This document shows, piece after piece, positions 1-7,900 of a stretch of 9,701 nt of DNA. Position 1 is the stretch's first letter, and each line of letters opens with the position of its first letter. The notes beneath the pieces are model-generated. The model did not search any database and was not told the DNA's origin. It saw only the letters and a program-made list of their open reading frames with translations. The position numbers were made by a program, and so were the translations under genes. The DNA is taken from positions 1 through 9,701 of the forward strand of contig JADLDQ010000157.1 of the NCBI GenBank assembly GCA_020846575.1. Reading direction: 5' to 3'. This DNA comes from Burkholderiales bacterium (lineage in GTDB: Bacteria > Pseudomonadota > Gammaproteobacteria > Burkholderiales > SG8-39).

Positions 1-975
1 GGCCGCGGCGAGCTTCGCCGCGCCGCCCAGCACGCCGTTGGGCATGAACAGCACCACCAGCACCAGCATCAGCCCGATCCAGAAGTACCAGTACTGCGGG
101 TTCACGCCGGAGAACTGGTCGCGCGCCACCAGGTAGATGATCGCGCCGACGATCCCCCCGTAGAGCCGGCCCGCGCCGCCCAGGATGAGGACCACCAGCA
201 CGTCGGCCGAACGCTGGAAGGACAGCACCTCCAGCGCCACGACGGAGGTGGTTTCGGCCAGCACCGCCCCGGCCACGCCCGCCATCGCGGCCGAGAGCGT
301 GTAGATGCGGCGGATGTGGGCGGCGCTGGGCGCGCCGATGGCGGGCATGCGCAGCGCGTTCTCACGGATGCCGCGCAGCGCCAGACCGAAGGGGGAATGG
401 ATGACGCGGCGCGCGACCAGAAAGCAGATGAACAAGAGCGCGAGCGCGTAGCCGTAGGCGGTGCGCCCGTACAGGTCGAATCGAAAGGTCTCGAAAACCG
501 GGCGGATGCGCACACCCTGAAGGCCATCGGCGCCACCGGTGAGCCAGGTGGCGCTGTTGGCCAGTTCGTGCACCAGCAGCCCCAGCCCCAGGGTGATCAT
601 GATGAGCGCCAGGTGCCGGAAGCGCGCGATGATGAAGCTGGTGGCATAGCCGAGCAGCGCCGCCGCTGCCGCGCCCGCGAACAGCAGCGAGAGCGGCTCG
701 CCCCAGTAGTGCTTCGAGAGGATGCCCGCGGTATACGCCCCCAGCCCGAAGAACGCCGCGTGGCCGAGCGACACGATCCCCGCGTAGCCGAGGATAAGGT
801 CGAGCGAGAGCGCGAACAGCGCCGTGATCGCGATCTGGCTGGCGAGCTGCAGGTAGTTCGGGAACACGGCGAACGGCAGCAGCGTCGCGATCCAGAATGC
901 GATCTCCAGGGGGCGCCAGCGCGCCTGCGCGCGCAGGTACTCGTGCGCCGCAGCGCTGGTGCCGGCCGCGGCCAT
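1..975 (-). CDS. livM: Branched-chain amino acid-type ABC transporter permease, LivM family (3' end cut by window edge)
   Basis: Inner-membrane permease subunit of a HAAT-family ABC importer, pairing with LivH to form the channel for the substrate delivered by the periplasmic binding protein. 325 codons are visible and the frame is still open at position 1, so only the extreme C-terminus is missing; the family is usually about 300-360 residues. Family signatures seen: a GIVSLGHAAFFGLGAY stretch at residues 66-81, TGGADGL at 146-152, and the cytoplasmic coupling segment SPFGLALRGIREN at 194-206, which would contact the ATPase. The rest is mostly hydrophobic membrane segments. The ATG (975-973) follows the livH TGA (978-976) with no base between them, so translation is probably coupled. 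The ATPase genes livG and livF would be expected beyond position 1. The transported ligand cannot be told from the permease. Confidence 0.95.
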   Translation of the reverse strand, partial: MAAAGTSAAAHEYLRAQARWRPLEIAFWIATLLPFAVFPNYLQLASQIAITALFALSLDLILGYAGIVSLGHAAFFGLGAYTAGILSKHYWGEPLSLLFAGAAAAALLGYATSFIIARFRHLALIMITLGLGLLVHELANSATWLTGGADGLQGVRIRPVFETFRFDLYGRTAYGYALALLFICFLVARRVIHSPFGLALRGIRENALRMPAIGAPSAAHIRRIYTLSAAMAGVAGAVLAETTSVVALEVLSFQRSADVLVVLILGGAGRLYGGIVGAIIYLVARDQFSGVNPQYWYFWIGLMLVLVVLFMPNGVLGGAAKLAAA

Positions 976-1839
976 TCAGCGCTTCCCGAACAGGCCGCCG
1001 GGCCGCCACACCAGCAGACCCACCATGACGAGGTAGATCAGGAACGACCCGAGCTGCGGCACGTAGTACTTGCCGGCGACGTCGCTGATCCCGAGTAGCG
1101 CCGCTGCCGCGAAGGAGCCGCCGATGGAGGCAAGGCCGCCCACCGACACGACGATGAGCACGTACACCAGGTACGCGAGCGCGAACGAGGGCTCCAGGCC
1201 CACGATGGGCACGGCGAGCGCCCCGCCCAGTCCCGCCAGGCCCGCGCCCAGCGCGAAGGTGATGGAGAAGGTGCGGTCCACGTCGATGCCCAGGCCACGC
1301 GCCGCCCGAGGGTTGTCCACCGCGGCGCGGACCTGGGCGCCGAAGCGCGTCCATTCCAGGCACGCCACCAGGACGAGCGCGACCGCGAGGGCCACCGCCA
1401 CCAGAAAGATCCGGTAGGCCGCGAAGTTCACCCCCTTCACTTCGAGCGCCCCGGTCAGCCAGACGGGAAGCTGCATCGGCCGCTGCACCGTGCCCCAGAT
1501 CCAGGCCGCGGCGGCCACCGACATGAACACCACGCCGATGGTGATCAGGCACTGCTCCAGGTCGGTGGCGCGGAAGGAGCGGCGGAACAGCAGCCGCTCG
1601 AGTACCGCGCCCAGGACCAGCGCTGCGGTGAACGCCGCGGGGAGGGTCTGGAGGAACCCCCAGCCCAAGCCGTCGATGAGCGTGACCGCGACATAGCCGC
1701 CCAGCATGCCGAAGCTGCAGTGCGCGAGGTTGATGAAATTCATCATCCCCAGCGTCACCGACAGCCCGACCGAGAGCAGGAACAGCAGCATGCCGTAGGC
1801 AAAGCCGTCGAACACGATGCCGGCGAGCGACCCCAGCAT
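976..1839 (-). CDS. livH: Branched-chain amino acid-type ABC transporter permease, LivH family
   Basis: Second inner-membrane permease of the HAAT importer, 287 residues, a normal length for LivH. The N-terminal region carries the family pattern GMLLFLLSVGLSVTLGMMNFINLAHCSFGML (split: LSVGLSVTLGMMNF then INLAHCSFGML), followed by many hydrophobic segments. A cytoplasmic loop contains TRFGAQVRAAVDNPRAARGLG, shown here as TRFGAQVRAA plus DNPRAARGLG, which is the coupling loop for the ATPase. The C-terminus ends LVWRPGGLFGKR, typical of the family. I chose the ATG at 1839 because residues from there match the family start and a GGAAGA element lies about nine bases upstream. The frame stays open to an ATG at 1914, but the extra 25 residues are Arg/Pro-rich and unlike a LivH N-terminus. 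The gene lies 91 bases after the binding-protein gene and abuts livM. Confidence 0.95.
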   Translation of the reverse strand: MLGSLAGIVFDGFAYGMLLFLLSVGLSVTLGMMNFINLAHCSFGMLGGYVAVTLIDGLGWGFLQTLPAAFTAALVLGAVLERLLFRRSFRATDLEQCLITIGVVFMSVAAAAWIWGTVQRPMQLPVWLTGALEVKGVNFAAYRIFLVAVALAVALVLVACLEWTRFGAQVRAAVDNPRAARGLGIDVDRTFSITFALGAGLAGLGGALAVPIVGLEPSFALAYLVYVLIVVSVGGLASIGGSFAAAALLGISDVAGKYYVPQLGSFLIYLVMVGLLVWRPGGLFGKR

Positions 1840-1887
1840 GTGCGCTTGTCTTCCGGGATTCGGCCGGGGCAGGGGATGCTGCAGCCC

Positions 1888-1908
1888 GGGCGCGCGCGCC
1901 ACGCGCCC
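1888..1908 (-). promoter_or_regulatory. Intercistronic stem-loop between the binding-protein gene and livH
   Basis: A perfect 7-bp inverted repeat (1888-1894 with 1902-1908, GGGCGCG/CGCGCCC) with a 7-base loop lies in the 91-base gap after the binding-protein stop codon. No T-tract follows, so it does not look like a full intrinsic terminator. In many importer operons a hairpin in this position protects or partly uncouples the binding-protein message, giving more binding protein than permease. That role is inferred here. The region is so GC-rich that a chance stem of this size is possible. Confidence 0.35.
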
Positions 1909-1930
1909 CCGCACACCGGGCGGCGGCGCG

Positions 1931-3112
1931 CTACTTCATCCGCGCCTTGACCGGGTCCTTGACGTTCTCGACCTTGTCGATCTCGACGTTGAGGAGTCTG
2001 CCGCCCACCTTCTGCACGCGGCGGATGTACACCGTCTGCACCACGTCGCGGGTGAGCGGGTCGATCGACATCGGCCCCCGCGGGCTCTCCCACTTCATGC
2101 CGCGCGAGGCGCCCACCAGCGCTTCGGCGTCGGCGCTGCCGTTGGTCTTCTTCAACGCCTCGTAGATGAGGTACATGCCGTCGTAGCCGCCGATGGCGAA
2201 GACGTTCGGGTTGCGACCGCCGTACTCGCCGTTGAATGCCTTCACGAAGGCGCGGTTCTTCGCCGAGTCGTGGTTATGGTCGTAATGGAACACCGTCAAG
2301 ATCCCGAGCGAGGCATCGCCCATGGCGACGCGGGCCTCGTCGTCGGTCAGCTCGCCCTGGCCGAGCACCCGGGTCTTGGCGGTATCGATGCCGCGTTCGG
2401 CGAGCGCCTTGCCGAGCGCCGCGGGCTGCGTGCCCCCCGGCACGAAGATGAAGATCGCCTCGGCTTTCGAGTCCTTGGCGCGCTGCACGAAGGCCGAGAA
2501 GTCCGGGTTCGTCATCGGGAAGCGCACCGCGCCCACGATCTGGCCGCCCGCGGACTTGAAGCCCAGTTGGAAGGCCTGCTCGGCGTCGTGCCCCGGCGCG
2601 TAGTCGGACACCATGCTGTAGGCGCGCCGGATCTTGCCCTTGGTGGCCGCCCAGGCGCCGAAGGTCTCGTTGAGCTGCGGTATCGTCACCGAGGTGCGCA
2701 CCATGTAGGGCGAGCGGGTGGTGACGATGGCGGTGGCCGCGTTCATCACCACCATGAACTTCTTCGCCTCGACCGAGACGTCGGCCGCAGCGAGCGCGTT
2801 GGGGGTGAGCACGAAGCCGGCGAGGATGTCCACCCGGTCGCGCACCACCAGCTCCTGCGCCAGGCGCTTGGCCACGTCGGGCGCGGTGCCGCCGGAGTCC
2901 TTGCGCACGAATTCGATTTTCTTGCCCGCCACCGTGTCGCCGTTCTGCTTCACGAACAGCTTGATGGCGTTGTCCATCTGGGTCGCGGTGTCGGCGAACT
3001 GACCCGAGTATGGGAGAATCAATCCGATCTTGACGCTCTGCTGCGCGAGCGCGCCGGGCGCGGCGGCCAGGCCAGCGAGCGACGCTGCGATCACACCGAT
3101 AACCGTACGCAT
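1931..3112 (-). CDS. Periplasmic substrate-binding protein of the HAAT (Liv) ABC importer
   Basis: Soluble periplasmic receptor (type 1 periplasmic binding fold, Peripla_BP_6 / LivJ-LivK-like) that captures the substrate and delivers it to LivH/LivM. 393 residues, the normal size. A Sec signal peptide is clear: MRT, a hydrophobic stretch at about residues 4-18, and an ALA cleavage site after residue 23; there is no lipobox cysteine. The mature protein starts VKIGLILPYSGQFADTA, the usual first strand and ligand loop of the family. Later segments such as FAIGGYDGMYLIYEAL near residue 310 are also typical. The start is secure: ATG at 3112 is preceded by AGGAGG (3124-3119) six bases away. It is the first gene of the minus-strand operon. 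These proteins bind branched-chain amino acids, amides, urea or aromatic and aliphatic carboxylates in different bacteria; the ligand here is unknown. The neighbouring ligases make a carboxylate attractive, but this is inference. Confidence 0.93.
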   Translation of the reverse strand: MRTVIGVIAASLAGLAAAPGALAQQSVKIGLILPYSGQFADTATQMDNAIKLFVKQNGDTVAGKKIEFVRKDSGGTAPDVAKRLAQELVVRDRVDILAGFVLTPNALAAADVSVEAKKFMVVMNAATAIVTTRSPYMVRTSVTIPQLNETFGAWAATKGKIRRAYSMVSDYAPGHDAEQAFQLGFKSAGGQIVGAVRFPMTNPDFSAFVQRAKDSKAEAIFIFVPGGTQPAALGKALAERGIDTAKTRVLGQGELTDDEARVAMGDASLGILTVFHYDHNHDSAKNRAFVKAFNGEYGGRNPNVFAIGGYDGMYLIYEALKKTNGSADAEALVGASRGMKWESPRGPMSIDPLTRDVVQTVYIRRVQKVGGRLLNVEIDKVENVKDPVKARMK

Positions 3113-3116
3113 GAGA

Positions 3117-3161
3117 CACCTCCTCGTGGTTGCCGGGCTTGGCGCGCGGAATTCTATCCGC
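3117..3161 (-). promoter_or_regulatory. Candidate promoter and ribosome binding site of the importer operon, with a short inverted repeat
   Basis: Read on the minus strand, a TAGAAT (3156-3151) resembles a -10 hexamer and is the most AT-rich spot in the 183-base gap between the divergent importer and ligase genes. No convincing -35 lies at 16-18 bases. GCGGA (3146-3150) and TCCGC (3157-3161) form an inverted repeat with a 6-base centre that exactly encloses the -10-like element, so it could be an operator. The strong Shine-Dalgarno AGGAGG is at 3124-3119. The ribosome binding site is firm; promoter and operator are tentative. Confidence 0.3.
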
Positions 3162-3295
3162 TTCGGTGCGCCGCGTGCGCGCGACCCGGCCGCGCCCCGC
3201 CCCGAGGGCGCGGCGAGCGGCGCGGGCGGCGCGCGCGCGCGGCGCGGCCGTCAGGGCCGACCCGGCTGACCCCGCCGCGCGGGTCCGCAAGCGCC

Positions 3296-4780
3296 GTGGA
3301 CACCCTCGTCTCCCGGCTTCTCGCTCACGCCGCGGTGCGGCCCGAGGCGCCCGCCTACATCGACGCCTCGGGTGCGCTCGGCTACGCGATGCTGTGCGAG
3401 CGCATGCGCGCAGCGGCCGCCTGGCTGCACCATCGGGGGGTGCGCGCAGGGGAGGTCGTCGCCCTGCCGCTGGACGCCGCCGCCATGGACGCGCGGCGCG
3501 CGCTGTGGCTGTACTTCGGGCTTGCGCGCCTGGGCGCCGTGGTGCTGCCCTTCAACAGCGGCGTGCCGCCGGCGCGGCGGGCTGAGCTTTGCGCCGCATT
3601 CGGCGCACGCTGGTCGCTCTGGGCGGATGCAAGGCCCGCGGCGTTCCTGGATGCGAGCGCGTTCGAGGCCTCGCTCAGCGCCTGGCTGGGTCGCGATGCG
3701 CCGGGCGACGGCGATCCGCGGCGCCCCTTTCTCTACTTCTTCACCTCGGGCACCACCGGCGCGCCCAAGGCGTGCTTGTTCACCGCCGGCCAGTTCGCCG
3801 CCTCGCGCCAGGCGGCCGCCACCGCCTTCGGCTCGAGCGCCGCGGACCGCATCGCGCCGCCGCGCCTGTGGCCGGACACGGTCGCGCTCAACCTGATGGG
3901 GCGAATCCACTGTTCGGGCGGCGCCCTGGCGAACGTGCCGCTGCCGGATGCCCCGCAGGCGCTGTGCGAGACGCTGCTGCGCTACGGAATCAGCGAGGTG
4001 AGGCTGTCGCCGTTCCAGCTTCGCGTGCTGATGCGCAATGCCGCGCGGCAGCCGGGCGAACCGCTGCCGCTTCGCTTTCTCTACGCGGCCGGCGGCTCGG
4101 TGTCGCCACACGAGGTGAGCGAGGCGCGACGCCTTCTGACACCCGCCTTCGGGCTGGACTACGGCAGCAACGAGATGGGCAATGCGGCGCTGCTGCGCCC
4201 GGAGGATGCGCCACACCCCCCCGGTCTGGTGGGGCGCCTGAACCCGGGCCTGGCGGCGCAGGCGGTGGACGACGCCGATCGCCCGCTGCCGCCGGGCGCC
4301 ATCGGCCGCCTGCGCTTTCGCGCTCCGTGGATTGCGCGCGCATACGCGGGCAACGACGCGGCGAGCGCCGAGCGCTTCCGCGACGGCTGGTTCTACCCGG
4401 CCGACGCGGGCTCGGTCGACGCGCAGGGGCGCGTGATCCTCGCCGGGCGCCTGGACGATATCGTCAACTACGGCGGTGTGAAGCTCGCCCCGGCCGACAT
4501 CGAGGCGGTTGTCCTGCAACATCCCGATGTCGAGGACTGTGCCGTGGTCGGCGTGCCCGATTCGATGAGCGGCGAAATCGCGGTGGCTTTCGTCGTGCTC
4601 GGCCGGCCGCTCGGCGCATCGGAACTGCGCGCCTTCTGCGCGCAGCGCATGGATGCGTCGCGAATCCCGCGCGTGTTCCGCGCCGTGAGCTCTCTCGCGC
4701 GCAACCCGCAAGGAAAGCTGCTGCGCCAGGTCATGCGCGATGCCTTCGTCGCCGAGCGCTCGCAGCGCCGGGATCGCTGA
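3296..4780 (+). CDS. AMP-forming acyl-CoA synthetase-like enzyme (ANL superfamily), module 1, stand-alone
   Basis: Predicted to activate a carboxylic acid with ATP to an acyl-adenylate and then, most likely, transfer it to CoA; cytoplasmic. 494 residues, short for the family. Motifs in order: P-loop TSGTTGAPK at 150-158; pocket/A4 region YAAGGS at 263-268; A5 YGSNEMG at 289-295; A7 GWFYPAD at 364-370 with the ribose-binding Asp370; hinge GRLDD at 384-388 and NYGGVK at 391-396; catalytic lysine Lys474 in NPQGK. All core catalytic positions are present. Unusual variants are Asn for Thr in A5, Pro for Thr before the A7 Gly/Ala-Asp, and Ala-Cys instead of Gly after the P-loop lysine. The GTG at 3296 is the only sensible start: it aligns exactly with the starts of modules 2 and 3 and no other ATG, GTG or TTG lies close upstream. 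No clear Shine-Dalgarno is seen. The substrate is unknown; no NRPS domains are attached. Confidence 0.88.
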   Translation: MDTLVSRLLAHAAVRPEAPAYIDASGALGYAMLCERMRAAAAWLHHRGVRAGEVVALPLDAAAMDARRALWLYFGLARLGAVVLPFNSGVPPARRAELCAAFGARWSLWADARPAAFLDASAFEASLSAWLGRDAPGDGDPRRPFLYFFTSGTTGAPKACLFTAGQFAASRQAAATAFGSSAADRIAPPRLWPDTVALNLMGRIHCSGGALANVPLPDAPQALCETLLRYGISEVRLSPFQLRVLMRNAARQPGEPLPLRFLYAAGGSVSPHEVSEARRLLTPAFGLDYGSNEMGNAALLRPEDAPHPPGLVGRLNPGLAAQAVDDADRPLPPGAIGRLRFRAPWIARAYAGNDAASAERFRDGWFYPADAGSVDAQGRVILAGRLDDIVNYGGVKLAPADIEAVVLQHPDVEDCAVVGVPDSMSGEIAVAFVVLGRPLGASELRAFCAQRMDASRIPRVFRAVSSLARNPQGKLLRQVMRDAFVAERSQRRDR

Positions 4781-4836
4781 GCGCGCAGCGCGGGGACAGC
4801 CGGGCGCGCAGTGCGGGGACAGCCGGGCGCGCAGCG
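4781..4836 (+). repeat. 23-bp direct repeat, about 2.4 copies, between ligase modules 1 and 2
   Basis: Starting on the base after the module-1 stop codon, a 23-bp unit is repeated head to tail: copy 1 at 4781-4803, copy 2 at 4804-4826 with a single C-to-T difference, and a partial third copy matching the first 10 bases at 4827-4836. The unit begins GCGCGCAGYGCGGGGAC and ends AGCCGG. It occupies the first part of the 139-base gap before the two-headed ligase gene. A weaker resemblance to the last bases of module 1 suggests it may have spread from there by slippage or unequal exchange. No function is evident. Confidence 0.8.
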
Positions 4837-4919
4837 GCACGGGCATGAGCGGCTTTGCGGCCGGCGCGGCGCAATCCCCAGGCGCCGGGCGCCGCGCATT
4901 ACGCCACAATGCGGTGCGC

Positions 4920-7900
4920 ATGGAAACCATCGTCGCCAGACTGATCCGCCACGCCGAGACCCGGCCCGACGCGCTCGCCTACGCCGACGCCGGGACGAGT
5001 CTGAGCTATTCGGCGCTGCGCGGGCAAGCCCGGGCTGCCGCGGCATGGCTCCACCACCGAGGCGTGCGCGCCGGCGACAGCGTCGCGACGCTGCTCGGGG
5101 ATGCGAGTGATTCGGCGCTGCCGGCGCTGCGGCTCTGCTACGGAATCGCGTGGCTCGGCGCCTCCTGGCTGCCCTGCAATGCGGACATCCCCGCCGCGCG
5201 CCGGCGCGAGATTCTCGGCGCCGTGGGGGTACGCTGGTTCCTCGCGAGCGGCGGCGAGCACGCCGCGGCCGGAGCATCGGCGCTCGACGCGGCGGACTTC
5301 GATGCCTCGCACGCGCGCTTGCTCGAGACACACGCGCCGCGCCGGGACGCGCCCGGCGCGCCGTTTCTCTACCGCATCACCTCCGGGACCACCGGTGCGC
5401 CCAAGATCTGCCTGCTGAGCGCCGGCCAATGGGCCGCCTCGAGGCAGGCTGCGGCGCTCGCGTTCGGGTCGAGCGAGCGCGACCGCGTCGCACCCCCGCG
5501 CCCCTGGCCCGAATCGGCGGCGCTGAGTCTGCTCGGCCGCAGCCACTGGGCCGGGGGCGCGTTCGTCAACGTGGCGGTGACGCCGGACCTGGGCGAACTC
5601 AGGGCCGTGGTGGAGCGCTTCGGCATCACCGAACTGCGCCTGTCACCCTACCAGTTGCGCGCGCTGCTGCGCGACCCCGAGGTGCGGGCCGAAAGGCCGC
5701 TGCCCCTGCGGCTGCTGTACGCGGGGGGCGGCGCGGTCACGCCCGAGGACGTGCGCGCGGCGCGCCGGCTGCTTGCGCCGCGCTTCGGCGTGGAGTACGG
5801 GACGGTCGAACTGGGAGGCCTCGCGTTCCTGGGTCCGGACGATCCGGCGGAGCCTCGCGGCTGCGCGGGCAGGATCAACCCTGGCGTTGAAGCGCAGGCG
5901 CTCGGCGAGGACGGCCTGCCGCTGGCGGCCGGGCAGACCGGGTTGCTGCGCTTTCGCACGCCCTGGATGCCGCAGGGCTACGCGGCGAACCCGCAGGCGA
6001 GCGCCGAACGTTTCCGCGACGGCTGGTTCTACCCCGGGGACATCGGCTCACTGGACGCGAGCGGGCGTCTGTTCGTGCTCGGGCGCAGCGACGACGTCAT
6101 CAACTGGGGCGGTGTGAAGATCGCGCCGAGCGAGGTCGAGGCGGTGCTGCGCCGGCATGCGGACATCGAGGATTGCGCGGTGCTGGGCCTGCCCGACGCG
6201 CTCTCGGGGCAGCGCGCGGCCGCTTTCGTGGTGCTGCGCCGCCCCGAGGCGGTGTACGAGCTGCCGGCGTTCTGCGTGCGGCACATGGACGCTTCGCGCC
6301 AGCCGCGGGCGTACTACACGCTGGAAGCGATCCCGCGCAACGCCAACGCAAAGGTGCTGGGCGAGCGGCTGCGCGAATTCGCGGCCGCGCGCGAGGCGAG
6401 TCTGTCGCAGCCGGGCGCGGCCTCACCCGCGGGTCCGAGGCCGGCGCCCGCAGCGGGCATGCGCGAGACGCTCACTGCCCGGCTGCACCAGTTCGCCCGC
6501 GTGCAGCCCGAGGCGCCTGCCTTCGTCCACTCCGCCGGCTCGGTGAGCTACGCGGCGCTGAAGGCGCATTCCATCGCCGCGGCGGCCTGGCTCCGCGACG
6601 CGGGCGTGCGCGCCGGCGAGGCCGTCGCCCTGGACCTGGACAGCGAGCCCGGCAATGCGCTCGCCTGCCTGTGGCTCTTCTACGGGCTCGCCCACCTGGG
6701 CGCGCCCATCCTGCCGCTCTACCCGAACTTCCCCGGCGCCGCGCGCGAGCGGCTGGTCGAGAGGCTGCGGCCCCGCTGGCGCATCGGCGGGCCGGCGCCG
6801 CAGGCCCGGCACACCGAGCGAATCGATGCATCCGGCCTCGCGCAGGCGCTCGCCGGTTGGCCCGGCGGGGATGTGCCACGCGCCGATCACCCCGAGCGGG
6901 CGTGCCTGTACCACTTCACCTCCGGCACCACGGGGGAGGCGAAGCTCTGTCTGTACACCGGCGGCCAGATCGCCGCCCGCGTGCGCTCGAACGCCGATGC
7001 CCTGGGCTCGGGCCCCGGCGATCGTGTGGCGGCGCTGCTCGCCTGGCCGAACATGGTGGCACTGCGCGTCATGCTCCAGATTCACAGCGTCGGCGGCGCC
7101 CTCGTCTACGCGGGAGTGCCGGAGTCGCGCGAGGAACTCGCGAAGTTCGTGCGCGCATCGGGCCTCACCGAGCTGGTGGTATCGCCCTACCAGCTGCGGC
7201 TGCTGCTCGCCAGCCCCGCGACGAGCGCAACGGTGCCGCTGCGGCTGATGTCGGTGAGCGGTGGCCTGGTCACCCCCGACGAGATCCTCGCGGCGCGCCG
7301 CAGCCTCACGCCGAACTTCTGCGTGGACTACGGCACCAACGAGCTGGGCCGGTTCGCGGTGCTCGGAGCGCGCGACGCGGTCGGCAGGCCCGGTTGCGTG
7401 GGGCGGATCGTGCAGGGCATCGAGGCGCAGGCGGTGGACCGCGCAGACCGGCCGCTGCCCCCGGGTACGACCGGCGCCCTGCGTTTCCGCACGCCCTGGA
7501 TCCCCGAGGGCTACGTCGGGAACGAAGCGGCGAGCCGCGAGCGCTTTCGCAACGGCTGGTTCTACCCCGGGGACGCCGGCTCGATCGACGCGCGCGGCTA
7601 CCTCATCGTGACCGGGCGCACCGACGACGCCATCAACTACGGGGGCGTGAAGATCTATCCGGCCGAGGTGGAGGCGGTGCTGCGCCAGCATCCCGAGGTG
7701 CTGGACTGCGCGCTGGTGGGCGTGCCGCACCCGATGTCCGGCCAGGTGGCGGTGGCGTTCGTGGTGCTGCGCCGCTGGGAAGCGCAGGCCGAACTGCGCG
7801 CCTGGTGCGCACAGCGCATGGATCAATCGCTGGTGCCGGCCAACTTCTGCGGCGTGGAAACGATCGAGCGCAGCGCCGACGGCAAGGTCGCGCGCGAGCG

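Noticed and set aside
3229..3245. Alternating GC tract with Z-DNA potential upstream of ligase module 1
   Set aside because: Only about 12 bases of pure alternation in DNA that is GC-rich throughout; chance is sufficient.
1817..3295. Long plus-strand open frame running through the importer genes into ligase module 1
   Set aside because: It is antisense to the well-supported binding protein and livH. Its translation here is Arg/His/Gly-rich with no family features, and the real ligase begins only at 3296.
4845..4919. Upstream ATG (4845) as the start of the two-headed ligase
   Set aside because: It would add 25 residues that modules 1 and 3 lack; the ATG at 4920 aligns with both. It is not fully excluded, since neither start has a clear ribosome binding site.
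3251..4930. 559-codon minus-strand open frame opposite ligase module 1
   Set aside because: Antisense shadow caused by high GC content; the opposite strand encodes all ANL motifs in order.
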